In this document: in pieces, positions 23,267 through 34,149 of the stretch
Layout of the letters: each line of letters begins with the position of its first letter
Position numbering within the stretch: the first letter of the stretch is position 1
NCBI GenBank assembly: GCA_029959195.1
Contig: CP114119.1
Location: forward strand, 1,798,001 to 1,862,000
Length of the DNA stretch: 64,000 nt
Direction of reading: 5' to 3'
DNA from: Dictyophora rubrovolvata
Taxonomy: Eukaryota; Basidiomycota; Agaricomycetes; Phallales; Phallaceae
Made by a program: the position numbers and the translations under genes
The notes under the pieces: generated by a model
The model's database searches: none
The model's input: the letters and a program-made list of their open reading frames with translations, nothing else
What the model was told of the DNA's origin: nothing

Positions 23267-23443
23267 GTTACGTCATTAAACGTTATGTAATACACATACA
23301 AACCGAAATGCCGACTCCACACGTGCCAAGACTCTTTCTCGGCAAATGATCCAGCGGCTTCGGCTCACCGCCATATATATGACCACTGAGCTCTGATGTT
23401 GTGAAGGATACCTTCTGATTTTGATACCCTGTTGGCAGAAAAG

Positions 23444-24913
23444 ATGAACCCTGTGGTGTCTGTAGGGCTCTGCATCCTAACAGAAGTGCTGGTATGTCGG
23501 CTTACATGACCATGGTTTCTTTTGACGCGATTTTTTTATTAGCTCATCTTCGTGTAGGGATTTTGAGTTTGGTTCAACGTTCAAGAGTTCTAACAATTAA
23601 ATATAGCAACAAAACAGTTTTGAATAGTTCTCCTCACATTCCTTTGTTATTCTTATTTCTTCAACTAGTCTTCGGCCTCGCTCTCCTCCATTTGTCTGCT
23701 TTATTTTGTACAAAGATTATTCTGCCCACGCGAGCAGAAATTACATGGCCAATATTGAGAAGACTCACCCCGACTATCGTATGTTCAATTCATTTTTCTT
23801 ATTTGTTGTGCAACTTGCATAATGTTTACCCCTTATAGTTGACGAACCTCGCAGGTCTAGTCTTCGGCATACTATGCCTCCGAAACGTTGACATGTCCTT
23901 TTACCAGGTTGGTCCAAAGGTTCCTGTTCATTATATCTAAAGCTATAAAGCGTATTCCGCGTTTAGATCGCACAAGGTCTCGTCTTACCTTTTACGGTTA
24001 TGACAACACTCTACACCGCAAAATCATTACCATCTCTTCGGATGCTGATTTGTGCTTCCTTTGTGACCTTTGGATTCCTCGTAGGAGTTCTACCGCTTTC
24101 GCTGTTTCCCCCTTCATTCGATACCGTTTCGTGGCCCGCATTCTCATCAGTTCGATCTATGGCGCCTTCATCGAGGGCCATGTCTTTACTTTACGGTATC
24201 CTATCTTCCTTTTGCGTTAGCTTTCATGCTATCCTCATCAAAAAATCTCTTCCATGTCTCGAGGATAGCCCCGTAAAATTAGCCTGGTGGTCACACGTAG
24301 GGGGTGCTTTCGTCCTCTTGCCGCTCATTATTTTCGCAGGTGACATCTCCTTCGTTTCCGGGCTAATAAGATACGGAATAGACATCCACGGCAACGTTGG
24401 AGGGATGGGCGTTTGGAGATGGGGGCGTTTTCTGTTAGGAAGCGTCGTGACAGGATCCTTCAGATTCTTGCTTTGTATAGCAGGACCCTTTGGCATGACA
24501 GCCATAAACCCTGTCTCCCGCATGTTTGCAAGGGTGAGGGTCCTTATCCGACGAATTTGAAACTGTTATTAATTGTGAATTAATAATTTGATATAGGCTG
24601 CAAAGGGAGTCCTGCAGGTCCTATTTGGCGTATGGCTCTTCGGAGACATTCTCACAGTGTAACGACCATCATTTTTCGTTTCTCAGTTTATCATGCACGC
24701 TCATCTTTCAATATTGCAGATCGCGTGCATCATCCATCTTGGTAATTCTGACGGGCACAAGGTACGTCACCCGACTCCTTCCTTCCTTACTCTTCCTATC
24801 GCTTACTTCGATCAAGTTTGAGTACTTTATTCGAAGCGCGGGAGTGTGCCCTGAGTAATGGAATAGAGATAGTACAGGAATTGAAAGATACTGAAGGAGT
24901 TAGTATTCAATAG
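23444..24913 (+). CDS. Nucleotide-sugar transporter, GDP-fucose transporter-like (SLC35C)
   Basis: The rebuilt protein has about ten hydrophobic segments of the TPT/SLC35 fold. Key blocks are FVNKTVLNSSPHIPLLFLFL, FGILCLRNVDMSFYQVAQGL-type text followed by VLPFTV, GILSSFCVSFHAILIKKSLP, an FGMTAINPVSRMFA loop, AAKGVLQVLFGVWLFGD and SRASSILVILTGT. The spacing is that of SLC35C1, the Golgi GDP-fucose transporter, rather than of GDP-mannose or UDP-sugar carriers. About eight exons are needed, including one of only 11 nt at 23543-23553 (codes LIF plus GT) that is forced by the frame leading into VNKTV. The stop is TAG ending at 24913. The next gene downstream is a putative O-fucosyltransferase, which fits this substrate. 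Upstream coding exons cannot be ruled out. GDP-fucose specificity is inferred. Confidence 0.75.
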
Positions 24914-25113
24914 ATTCGAAATAGATTATGTAATGATGCCCAAGAAGAGCGTCGATCGCGAGATCGACTCGGAACGTTGGACCTGAATGTATACTTCCCA
25001 GTGAAAGCTGTCAGATCCATTATTTAGTACGTAAAGTAATAACATAACTATTTCCCTGACCTTCTCTTGAATAATCTCTCGTTCTTTACCAACACCCTTC
25101 ATCACTCGCCATA

Positions 25114-26682
25114 ATGTCTCGACGAAAAAATGGGAGCCCTGTCTGGTTGTTAGGTGTCCTTGGCATCTTCACAGTCTTCTTAACCTTAACCTGGTTGCGG
25201 ACTCCAGACTACATTGATACAGTCTCCTCGTCGATATCGTCCCACGCAGCAAGCTACGGTCTTGGTCGTCTAGCCAATTCCGAAGGAGGGCAGCCATCAA
25301 TTGATCACTCGACCTCAATCATCACCAACTCCGGACTCACTTATGAAGAGGTATGGAGAGCCAAAGTTGCATCGCTTTTGAAAGGAAAACCAACGGAGTA
25401 TTTCAAAGGTGGGTTTCCCATTTTTTCCTCCATGTATTATGGAATTACTTACTCCATCCCCCATTTTCCGCTTCTAGATAATCTTCTGCCAGACGTCAAC
25501 TATATTACTGTCTGGGTCTCGGGAGGATGGTCAAATGATTTTATGAGTTATATCAACATGATCTACTTGTCCACCCTCACCGGAAGAACACCAGTTCTTC
25601 CTCCCTTTTACCCGTCCCATGTCTCCTGGGCAGGGGGGTTCATCTATTTCAGTGACATTTTTGACCTCCCCAGAATGTCCGAAGCCATGGGCAAGACCAT
25701 TCTCGAATGGCATGACGTAAAAAATCTTTCCGCGCAGGGTTTATTTGACAAAAATGAAGAAGTTGGATGTTGGTCGACCTGGAGTCTTGTCAGTCCCGAA
25801 GACGACAGATTACCGAGACCGAGCGTCATCCCTCACAAATTACGTTTGGATGTTTCTTATACGGGCCTTCCTGAATCTTCCGTGCGTTTGGGCGGGTACG
25901 GACTTCCTTTCTGGACGTTGGCGAAGCTCTCTTTCTCTTCACGGCGCGAGCAAGCCTTGGCAGAAGGAACCTCTGTCACGACTTTTAACGACGCAGGTCA
26001 TTATTTACAACCAGACGACCATCTCATGTGCTTTGACATGATGTATTATGTCGGCGCACAAGATAACGACGAATGGTGGTTAGACTGGAGTCCTGCTTGG
26101 AATTTCGTTGGCAAACATGCTACTTGGAATCCTAAATTACAAAGGCTGGGCTTGAGCTACATTCATCGTGCCTTGGGTTTAGTGAATAATGGTAACGAAA
26201 TACCTCCAGTTAGTGATTATCTACTTTTTGTTCATACCTTTTATCGATTCATTTTTTTTCCCACTCAGTACATCGCAATTCATGCCCGACGAGGGGATTT
26301 CCTAACTAGCGCATGCGGTGTTAACGATCCCGAAGCATGTTTCAATGATATGAAAGTATACGCTAAGCACGTCGCCAGTGTGAATGACACACTCGCCGCC
26401 AAGGGGATCCATGTTCCAAAATATAATGTTCTGGTAACTAGTGACGAATCGGATCCGCAATGGTGGAAAGAAGTTGACGCCTTGGGCTGGCATTATACGA
26501 ACCACACAAGGGAAATGACAGAGGAAACGTATGGGAAATGGTACCCCTCTTTACTGGACGCCGTAACCCAGAGTCTTGCTGTCGGATTCGTAGGCACGCA
26601 GTTTAGCACATACAGTCTCGTTTCTAGTAGACGGGTAAAGGACTGGAGGGGAGGGGTCGCTGAATTTGTGAGTGACAACTAA
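25114..26682 (+). CDS. Type II membrane GT65/O-fucosyltransferase-like enzyme
   Basis: Two exons (25114-26208, 26269-26682) give 502 residues. A short basic N-terminus and one helix (PVWLLGVLGIFTVFLTLTWL, about residues 9-28) make a Golgi type II anchor with a luminal catalytic part. Motifs of the GDP-fucose O-fucosyltransferase superfamily are WVSGGWSNDFMSYINM near 130, IAIHARRGDF near 367-376 (the HxRRGDF GDP-fucose site), and GFVGTQFSTYSLVSSRR near 471-487. The intron 26209-26268 is 60 nt, a multiple of three with no stop, so an unspliced messenger would code 20 extra residues beside the HARRGDF motif. Several NxS/T sites are present. It follows the GDP-fucose-transporter-like gene by 200 bp on the same strand. 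Acceptor substrate (protein or glycan) is unknown. Confidence 0.75.
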   Translation: MSRRKNGSPVWLLGVLGIFTVFLTLTWLRTPDYIDTVSSSISSHAASYGLGRLANSEGGQPSIDHSTSIITNSGLTYEEVWRAKVASLLKGKPTEYFKGGFPIFSSMYYGITYSIPHFPLLDNLLPDVNYITVWVSGGWSNDFMSYINMIYLSTLTGRTPVLPPFYPSHVSWAGGFIYFSDIFDLPRMSEAMGKTILEWHDVKNLSAQGLFDKNEEVGCWSTWSLVSPEDDRLPRPSVIPHKLRLDVSYTGLPESSVRLGGYGLPFWTLAKLSFSSRREQALAEGTSVTTFNDAGHYLQPDDHLMCFDMMYYVGAQDNDEWWLDWSPAWNFVGKHATWNPKLQRLGLSYIHRALGLVNNGNEIPPVSDYLLFVHTFYRFIFFPTQYIAIHARRGDFLTSACGVNDPEACFNDMKVYAKHVASVNDTLAAKGIHVPKYNVLVTSDESDPQWWKEVDALGWHYTNHTREMTEETYGKWYPSLLDAVTQSLAVGFVGTQFSTYSLVSSRRVKDWRGGVAEFVSDN

Positions 26683-27101
26683 GACGTTAATTTATCTCAT
26701 CTCATTCATATTCATTACAGACGACCTTAAAAACATCAGAGTAAAAAGATTGCATTCAAATTTGTGTTCCTTTTTTTAATTGGTCTATCGTGTTGCATGT
26801 ATTTATCATGGACATTCGATATATACCTCTCATAATTTATTTACCAGTACCATCGGGCTCGCTCAATTATAAACCTAAGAATACAAGCCAAAATGAAAAT
26901 TATACTCAAGCAAAAGAATAGGGAACAAAGTCCAAAAGAGAAGGACAAAGACGAATCAAAACAGGAGATGAAGCCAAGATTAACGTTAAGCACGCCCCGA
27001 GCACGTCTAAAACGAGAAAAATGAGACAACAAGAGTAACTATTTACGAACGATATAAAGATAGAGGAATATCAGACTTGAAGGGGGTAAAAAAAGAGAAA
27101 A
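26683..27101. other. Convergent 3' region
   Basis: AT-rich spacer between convergent genes. On the minus strand a splice acceptor (CGTTTTAG near 27010) opens a hydrophobic run, LCSLFFCLSIIFILACILRF in one frame, which could be an alternative last exon of the gene ending at 27102. I see no independent gene. Confidence 0.4.
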
Positions 27102-30100
27102 TTAACTTGACAAAAGACCCAAAGCACCAGAGTTATTTAGAATAGGCTGAACACTGCTCGAGTTCGTTGGACCGCTGGCAATCAGTTTGGTCGAGGCCGC
27201 CCAGATGTTTTCGAATTTAGGATTAGTTATTTGAGTCTCAATAACAACTTGTTGTGCGATGGCACTATTTGTCCAAGTAATTGTGGAAGACGAAGAAGAT
27301 TGTAACGCCCAGCGTCTGAAAACTCCTCCTTGGGAGGAACCAAAAAAGAGCTCGCCCGACGGGGTAAGGAAGCTCGAGACAAAAGAGCTAATGTCGGTGC
27401 CAAGTAATACTTCACCGAAAAGAGCTACTTCGATAATCGGGATCGTTGCGTTGAGCAAAGGAGATGATGCAGGTGGTGGCGAAGTTGGGGATTGACTTAG
27501 GTATGTAGCTGCAGCAATAGCCAAGTTCGCTGAAGGGAAAGACTGGAGCCATTGGAGAGCGACGTGTTGTATATGCGATAATGTGCCAAACTCGCGAGGA
27601 TTGACGTTGAATGGTCGTATATCAGTCTCATTAGGTCCGGGAAATGCACTTAATAATTCCCCAGCATGTAGAACAACTCTAGTAGAAGCCCCAGAATTAC
27701 CAAGTATAGCAGCTTGTTGAGCGACGCCTTTGCGACTGTCTGGAAATGGAAGACGTAGACGCCAGATGTCCAGTACTCCGTACACCGGTCGACTGATGAA
27801 GCAGTTAGGGTCGAAACTAGTCGCAGAAGAACTTATGGAGGGAAGACCAAAAGCCTGCGTTTCAACCAAGTTGATTGAACCTATTTGGGAGCTTGAAAGG
27901 CCTGGATAACAAGCAATCGGAATTGGAAATGACACGGATTGATTGGCATGACTTAAGAAGTCACTGATCGAATTGTTGCTTAAGGAGGCAGTTGCATCGA
28001 AAGGTAACATGATCGTAGATGATCGTATTGCTGATAGAAAATTGGGCAGATCGGCTGGATTGAGTGAAAGTACGTTTTGCCAATATTGACTTAACGCAGA
28101 TTGACTCTGAGTTGAAGATGCTATTAAAACATCATCAGTCAAATTTGAGGAGGCATCAACCAGGACGTCACATTACCTATTGCAAACGAATACATTCTAT
28201 CCAACACTGCCTCTACTGAAGGATTGACCTCCGAGAGCTGCTGAGCAGAAGGGGCGGCATCGCTGACGAACTTGGTGGGTGGAGGGGTAATGGTTTGATT
28301 GGCAAAATCCAATACATAACCTGGAGTGGAAACTGAAAACCGACCTGCCGGATCCGAAGTGATGCCATCGGTAGCAAGCTGATTGAACGGCAATTGCGAC
28401 AATTGCGACTGCAATTGTTTCGTGGAATTTACGCTTGCAGTTTCGAATAAAGTCCAAATCAAAGCAGACTGAGCCCATGAAGTTCTATTGGGAGACGTTG
28501 ACGGATTAATACCCCTTCCTAGATCCAATAACTCTGCTTGTGATGAGCAGTTAGAACCGGCGGGTGTGCCATTCTGCTCCCATAATATAACAGCAAGTGC
28601 ACTGGCCGTTATATTGACATTGAATAACTGCGCAGTTTGAGGAACGACTTCACTCAGTGCTTGAGCTAGAGGTGCCGTACAAATGCCGGATTGACCACTG
28701 GGACATGTACACGTGGTGGCTGGAATATGAAGGTTAAAAACGGTACATTGAACAAAGTTTGTTGGGACTAGACTCACCCAAATTGCAGAATGTCCCTATG
28801 TTTGCACCGGAACAAGAAGCAGAAGTAGAGTGTCGCTTCCTACTCAAAACTACCGCCAAAACGATGATAATGACGAGAATGATCATCGCAACGAAAGCAC
28901 CGGCAAATAGCACTTTGCGCTTGTTGGTTGTTTTGTGTACGGAAGGTTGAACCGAAATTGAAGATGCGCGTTGATGTATATTCATACCCGTAAGATGAGG
29001 AAGAACGTAAGGTGTGATCTCTCCGTCAGTCTCTTTTCGCGTGGGTTTACGTTTGGCAATCTTCAAAGAATCTTCGCCAAAAATCCTTCCCATCAGATTA
29101 CTCCCCCCTACCGCTCGTTTCTCAAACTTAACATCGTCCCAGGCAACAGGAGCCCTCGAGACTGGAGGAGATAATTTACTTTTCTCGTAGGGCACAGGGA
29201 GAGAAAGGGGAGTGGTATGATAATTGACCTTTGAAGAACCTGAATCTTGTGCTTCTGGGGGTAATGGCGGTAGCGGCTTGCGTAAAAGCCAATCCCACCT
29301 CGATGACCTATTCCCGGTTGACTTATGGGAGCCTTTTCCAGCCGATTTTGAAGTAATGTACGACACAATCGATTTAAACGAGGTTGCCGGGTTGGTCTTC
29401 GTAGAGCGATTTTCCTGGTTGTTACTAATACCAGGAAACATTGTCCAATAGGCACCTCCAGACGATCTAGTCTCATATGGTAAATGGGAAACATGTACAT
29501 CGTCTGCTTCGTCGCTAAAAACAAGGCTTTTGGCAGATTCGGGAATGTCAGTGTGGTGAGAAGGTGGCGAACGAATCGAAGGTGGGTCTCTTGGAGACGC
29601 AGGGCTAGCGGGGGAATTGCCAGAATCCGCCCGGCCCTTTTGATCTGATATATAAAGGGGCTGCAGTGTAGATGCATGACTGGCAGCAGCAGATCCCGGT
29701 GAACCAATCCTAGTAGGTTGTATAATCCGAGCCGGCACCACTCCGACAATTTTAGGACTAGTAGACCGATCGATGACGTCTGGTTCAATTTTGGTAGTAA
29801 CATCGACCGTTTTTGCAATACCCACATAAACGTCAGATTCGTCAAAAGCGGACCCCCCGGTACGAACAGAGCGTGCTGAAAGTGGGGGTGCCAGGGAAGA
29901 CTTTTGAGAATAACCATCTGTGAAATCATACAAGTTGTCAACGGTTGGCAAAACTGGAATGGAATCCCTTTGAGTCCTGGTCGAAGTCGCATGTGAGGCT
30001 GCAGAAGCACCAATAGAGACCATTGTTTCGCGTCTGTCATCGTTCTTTACATTCTCAGGGAATTCGTATGAATCGTTAGGATCATACGATGATTGTTTGA

Positions 30101-31765
30101 TAGAACTGTTGAGGACTGTTGGCGAGAAACTGCTCAGGTCTTGCATAGGCACGCTTTCGGGGCTGCTGGGAGCAGTTTTAGTGTTGATGTTTTTCGGGTA
30201 ACGATGCTGTCGGACTTTAGTCGGTTTTACGGTACGCTGTGTTGATGCCGTAGAGGTGGTGGAATTAGCACGGCCAATGGGTAAACGAGCAGTGGCCATC
30301 TGACTGACGGAAGGAGTCCAACTAGCTGGTGACGAAGGCGAAGACGGAGACGAAGGAAAACCGAGAGGACCGTTAGTAGGTGAGCTCGAGGCAAGCGACA
30401 GTGGCGTTCCTGGAAGAAGAGAGTGAGGACCATCGTGGAGTTTATTCGCAGAATGAAGCTCACTTTGGACATTCAACATCGAAGACACGCCTGGAGACAT
30501 ATCTGACGGGGAAGCAACAGCGGACTCGTAGTAGATCATATCACCTCCAGAGGGAAATACCGAAGATGCCAGAACACTATTAATTCGATTGATTTGGAGC
30601 TCGTTGTCGGTGAAATTTGGAGAACGGATCGGTGCCGACAGTAATGGCGACAGCAAGTCACCTGTTTCGTCAATGACAGTTAACCCAGAAGGTGTATTGG
30701 GTTGAACCCCGCCCCCTCCTTGAACCTTCTTCTTTTCGGATGCCATTGCCTCTTGCAGTGTTATTCCAGGGAGCGGTGCTTGCGATGATGATGAAGCTAA
30801 GAAAATCAATTAGCACAATATTAAACTCAGATAAGATTAAAAAAAATGTTTATGCTACCTGGTTGTCCTAGCATCTCAGTGATGAAATCCGTCGAAAGCA
30901 ATTTCTCTTCGGTAATATGCCCGACATCAAGATTTGCCGTTTGTTGGAGGACTTGGGAATAACGAATGGAACTTCGATTCGAAGGTGGTACAGGAAGCGG
31001 AACTTGCGGAGGAGGTGAAATGGCAGGTCCGGATGGCAGTTCAGAAGGAGACAGTGGAGAAATTGAACCTTCGGATCTTGGGGAGACATTCGTATTCAAA
31101 ACGAGGGAGGAACGACGACTACTGTCTGATTGCCATTCACGGGGTGTCATTGTACCCATCGTCGTCGGGGTTGGAGCTCGAGAACCACTGAGCTGGGAAG
31201 CGGCGCCTTTGAAAAATGGATGATGTGGATGATGACTATCAGATATACCGGGTTCAGGCTGCTCCGATGGTAGTGACTGTTCTGGAACGAGCCTAGTTTG
31301 CGAACCGTTAATCGATCGGGTAAAGAATCCTTTCAGCGTTTTCGGACCCGGCAAAAGTGGACGACTGGTAGGATCAACAGGTTCTTGCAATAAGGTGGCC
31401 GTGCCTGACTTAGGCGTGGTTGTGAAATATAAGGACTTCGGAGTTATTGGCGAGGCCGGGATAGCAGGAAGAATAGAAGGGGGAAGAGGGAATTCGCTGA
31501 TATGAAGGGAAGTGAAATCGGAGCGAAGGGACGTCAAGTCGGATCGGGAAGATTCAATACTATTTCTTGAATTACCAGAAATAGAAAGAGATGTAGATAA
31601 ATGAGTGGAAGGCCGCAAAGCTGTGGTGGATATGGCTAAAGGAGAGGGAGGCGGCTTGCGCGCTGTTGTTGCGGGAAGTGTTCCTTCGGGCGTCGGTGTC
31701 CATTCTGTTGAATTTGGAGAACCCGACACACTGACAGGCGAAGTTTCTTCGTCTTTGGGTGACAT
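27102..31765 (-). CDS. Large Ser/Pro-rich type II membrane protein with secreted C-terminal domain
   Basis: Four exons join in phase: 31765 to about 30860, about 30793-28776, about 28720-28188 and about 28126-27102. Residues 1 to about 920 are a low-complexity Ser/Pro/Thr tail with PPLPP runs and many SP/TP sites, likely cytosolic and phosphorylated. One strong helix follows (VLFAGAFVAMIILVIIIVLA) with basic residues KTTNKRK before it, so the C-terminus is outside. That part starts CSGANIGTFC and ATTCTCPSGQSGICTAPL, has many N-glycosylation sites (NIT, NRT, NQT, NAT, NSS) and is conserved-looking: LFNVNITASALAVILWEQNG, and GVLDIWRLRLPFPDSRK. I do not recognise a named domain; similar fungal proteins are annotated as hypothetical. 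A role at the cell surface or septum is only a guess. Confidence 0.7.
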
Positions 31766-32847
31766 TTACAAAGAGTAATAAATAACACGCCAAAGAGTTG
31801 TGAACTGTAAGGTATAGAATGCATATATTGATTGACAGTCGAAGGCAAATATTGGAGAGATTGAAAAAAATAAAATGAGACAGTCTGTCAAAGAAATGAA
31901 AAATGAATTGATAACTTGCCTGTCTATCTGTAGATGATCGACAAAAAATCAAGCCACTGTCCGATGTCCGTCCATTCAATGCTAACTCACAGCCCTGGAC
32001 AAATACTACTCGGAATGCTAACGCAGCCTTTTAGGAAGACAAGGAAAGACCTCTAGAGAAACCTGGGTCTTGTAATAATAGAGGTATAAAATGACAAATA
32101 ACAGATAATTTGTTGGTTGCGAAGTCAACCGTGTGACAAAAATGATTGAACGTTGAGTGGGAAATACTAAAAAAAGGAATGATTTGGGATAGCGAGAGTG
32201 ATAGTAAAGAGAGAGCTAGAGGAAAAGAGTTGACTGGACGAAAACAAGAGCAGAGACGAGAGGAAGAAATTTCAGATATGTACGTACACGGCAAAGGCAA
32301 GGCTGGCAAGCTGGCAACAGCGCTAGTGACCGCCAACCGAGTGATCTTCGGTCTACGATTCCCCTGCGGCCCCACCTGGGAAAAAGAATAAGCTGGAATT
32401 CTTGTATATAAGCTCATCAGACTCGTTGGGTAGAAGGAGTATTAGAACTAAGTAGTGCACCAGCAAACTCGGCTTGTTATAGCGTTCGAACGTCGCACAG
32501 GCTCTTACATGCAGAGATGACTTCGAAAAGCGATCAGTGCAAATCTTTCCCGCTGTTGAGAGCAGTACTGGGAAAATGTATTACTGCAGATGCTCCATAT
32601 ACGCGTACAGTGGCAAACAAAACCGACGGTTTGGCATGCCCTAAGTATGTTCTACATCACATACATCACATCGCTCCATCTCTCATCATCACGTATCGCC
32701 GGACATCATTTTTTTGTGGACAAGTGAGGCAATAAAGTACAGGGTCGTGTGACATCAAACAGGCGTCCTGGTTCGATCATGAACAACATCTCATCCACAA
32801 CGTTGTCCAGCCGGGCTATAGATTCAATTTTGTAGTCAACAAATCTC
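31766..32847. other. Intergenic, nothing recognised
   Basis: Upstream region of the Ser-rich membrane gene and downstream region of Rac1. The minus-strand text at 32706-32915 is open and protein-like (VDYKIESIARLDNVVDEMLF) and may belong with the open frame at 32848-33177. The rest shows no family motif. Confidence 0.4.
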
Positions 32848-33177
32848 TCACAAGACATAGTAACAGGCTTGTAAGTAAGCGATTTGTGATATCCAGAAGA
32901 AAAAAGTTTCATCATTAATTACAAAGAGAATCAAAAAATGTTGCTTTGAGAAATCAGACCTTGCAAGTGTTTGCACCGGGTGATAAAGGTAAAAAAAGGC
33001 AGATATAACAATGAAGGCATGTAATACGTCATATTCGTCGTAATGTTTCCGAAGAGTTTCGTTTGGGCCTGAGAGTAAGATTGGTAGTAACGATAAAAAT
33101 CCCAAGCCCTGAGCAGTGAATACAAGTGCGCCAATGGCACCTATCCACTCGAGGAACACCAAAGGGTATAGGCCTTC
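32848..33177 (-). other. Open frame directly after the Rac1 stop, two hydrophobic segments
   Basis: The reading frame of Rac1 stays open for 109 codons after its TGA. It codes hydrophobic, ordered-looking protein: WIGAIGALVFTAQGLGFLSL, then a polar PNETLRKHYDEYDVLHAF and a second helix IVISAFFYLYHPVQTLA. There is no ATG at its beginning. It may be the body of a small membrane-protein gene whose first exon lies inside the Rac1 locus and whose next exon is the open stretch at 32706-32880 (after an acceptor TTACAAG). Stop-codon read-through is less likely because the context is TGA GAA rather than TGA CTA. Confidence 0.3.
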
Positions 33178-34149
33178 TCAGGCAACAATGCAAGTAAGTT
33201 TCTTCTTTCTACTCTCATGTCTCACTGGCGACACTATTGAAACCTCTTTAGTCATGGGTGAACTACTGGTCAATAAACCTGCTTACAAACTGCTCGCATT
33301 GCTTCATCGAAGACGTTCTTGAGACCCTTTTGAGTCAAGGCAGAGCATTCAAGGTATTTCACTGCCCTAATGTCCCTTTGCATTTGGAGACCTTGTTGAT
33401 AAGTTATGACACTCATACGGCTTCGACAAACAAGAAATTAACGCGGAGAGAGAGAGAGAGAACAAGTGACGCTACATACCGTTCTCGTAATTTTTCAATC
33501 GTCGCAGGATCTTCCCGTAAGTCTAGCTTTGTTCCTACGAGTATCACGGATGTCGACGGTGCATGATGGCATATTTCTGGGTACCACTTTGCACATAATT
33601 AGAATGGATGAAATAAATCACGAGGAAATAGAATTCTACAAACTTTGGTTTTGACGTTCTCAAAACTTGAAGGACTAACGAGAGAAAAGCAAATCAAAAA
33701 AACATCAGTTTGTGGGTAGGACAAGGGTCGAAGTCGGTCGTAATCTTCTTGTCCTGCTGTATCCCATAATCCTAGAGATATCGTCTTTCCATCTACCATT
33801 ACATTGGCCGAATAATTATCGAACACTGGATCGAGAGTTTGGTCCCAAAAAAAAATCAAAAACAATTTGACGTGTTCATACCTGTTGGTATGTACTCTCC
33901 CTGACCGAATCAAAGGTCATCTATATGTAAAGAGGAGATCGAGGAAAATAATGATTTACCGGAAAGGCATTCGTCGTATATGATATTAGAAGGCATGTCT
34001 ATAGCTCTACAGTCTAGGAGGGACCCGCGACGTTTCAATTGAGAACCCACCTTGCCAACAGCACCATCTCCAACAACAACACCTGGGGCAAAATCAGATC
34101 ACTATACGTTCTCAGTTATTATCGAAAACTTACACTTGATAGATTGCAT
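33178..34149 (-). CDS. RAC1: Rho-family small GTPase Rac1
   Basis: The protein reads [20 protein letters not shown] (P-loop GDGAVGKT), [20 protein letters not shown] (switch I with Thr of YIPTVFD), [18 protein letters not shown] (switch II), [13 protein letters not shown] (TKLD guanine-contact), [10 protein letters not shown] (SAL), and ends in a polybasic RKKK followed by CIVA, a CaaX box for prenylation. Eight exons are needed: the first has 16 coding nt (34149-34134) and one, 33882-33900, has 19 nt. The last exon, after an AATAG acceptor, supplies [18 protein letters not shown]. In filamentous basidiomycetes Rac1 drives polar growth through PAK/Cla4 kinases and NADPH oxidase. The Rac-type residues ([20 protein letters not shown]) separate it from Cdc42 and RhoA. 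Confidence 0.93.

Noticed and set aside
24224-24523. Minus-strand frame opposite the SLC35 gene
   Set aside because: Antisense shadow of the transporter exon.
28197-28478. 93-codon minus-strand frame
   Set aside because: Frame-shadow of the ectodomain exon, which has the better composition and glycosylation sites.
29108-30040. 310-codon minus-strand frame
   Set aside because: It lies entirely inside the Ser-rich type II membrane gene in another frame; composition is a frame-shifted Ser/Pro text without motifs.
33447-33462. GAGAGAGA microsatellite within the Rac1 locus
   Set aside because: Simple repeat in an intron; no further meaning.
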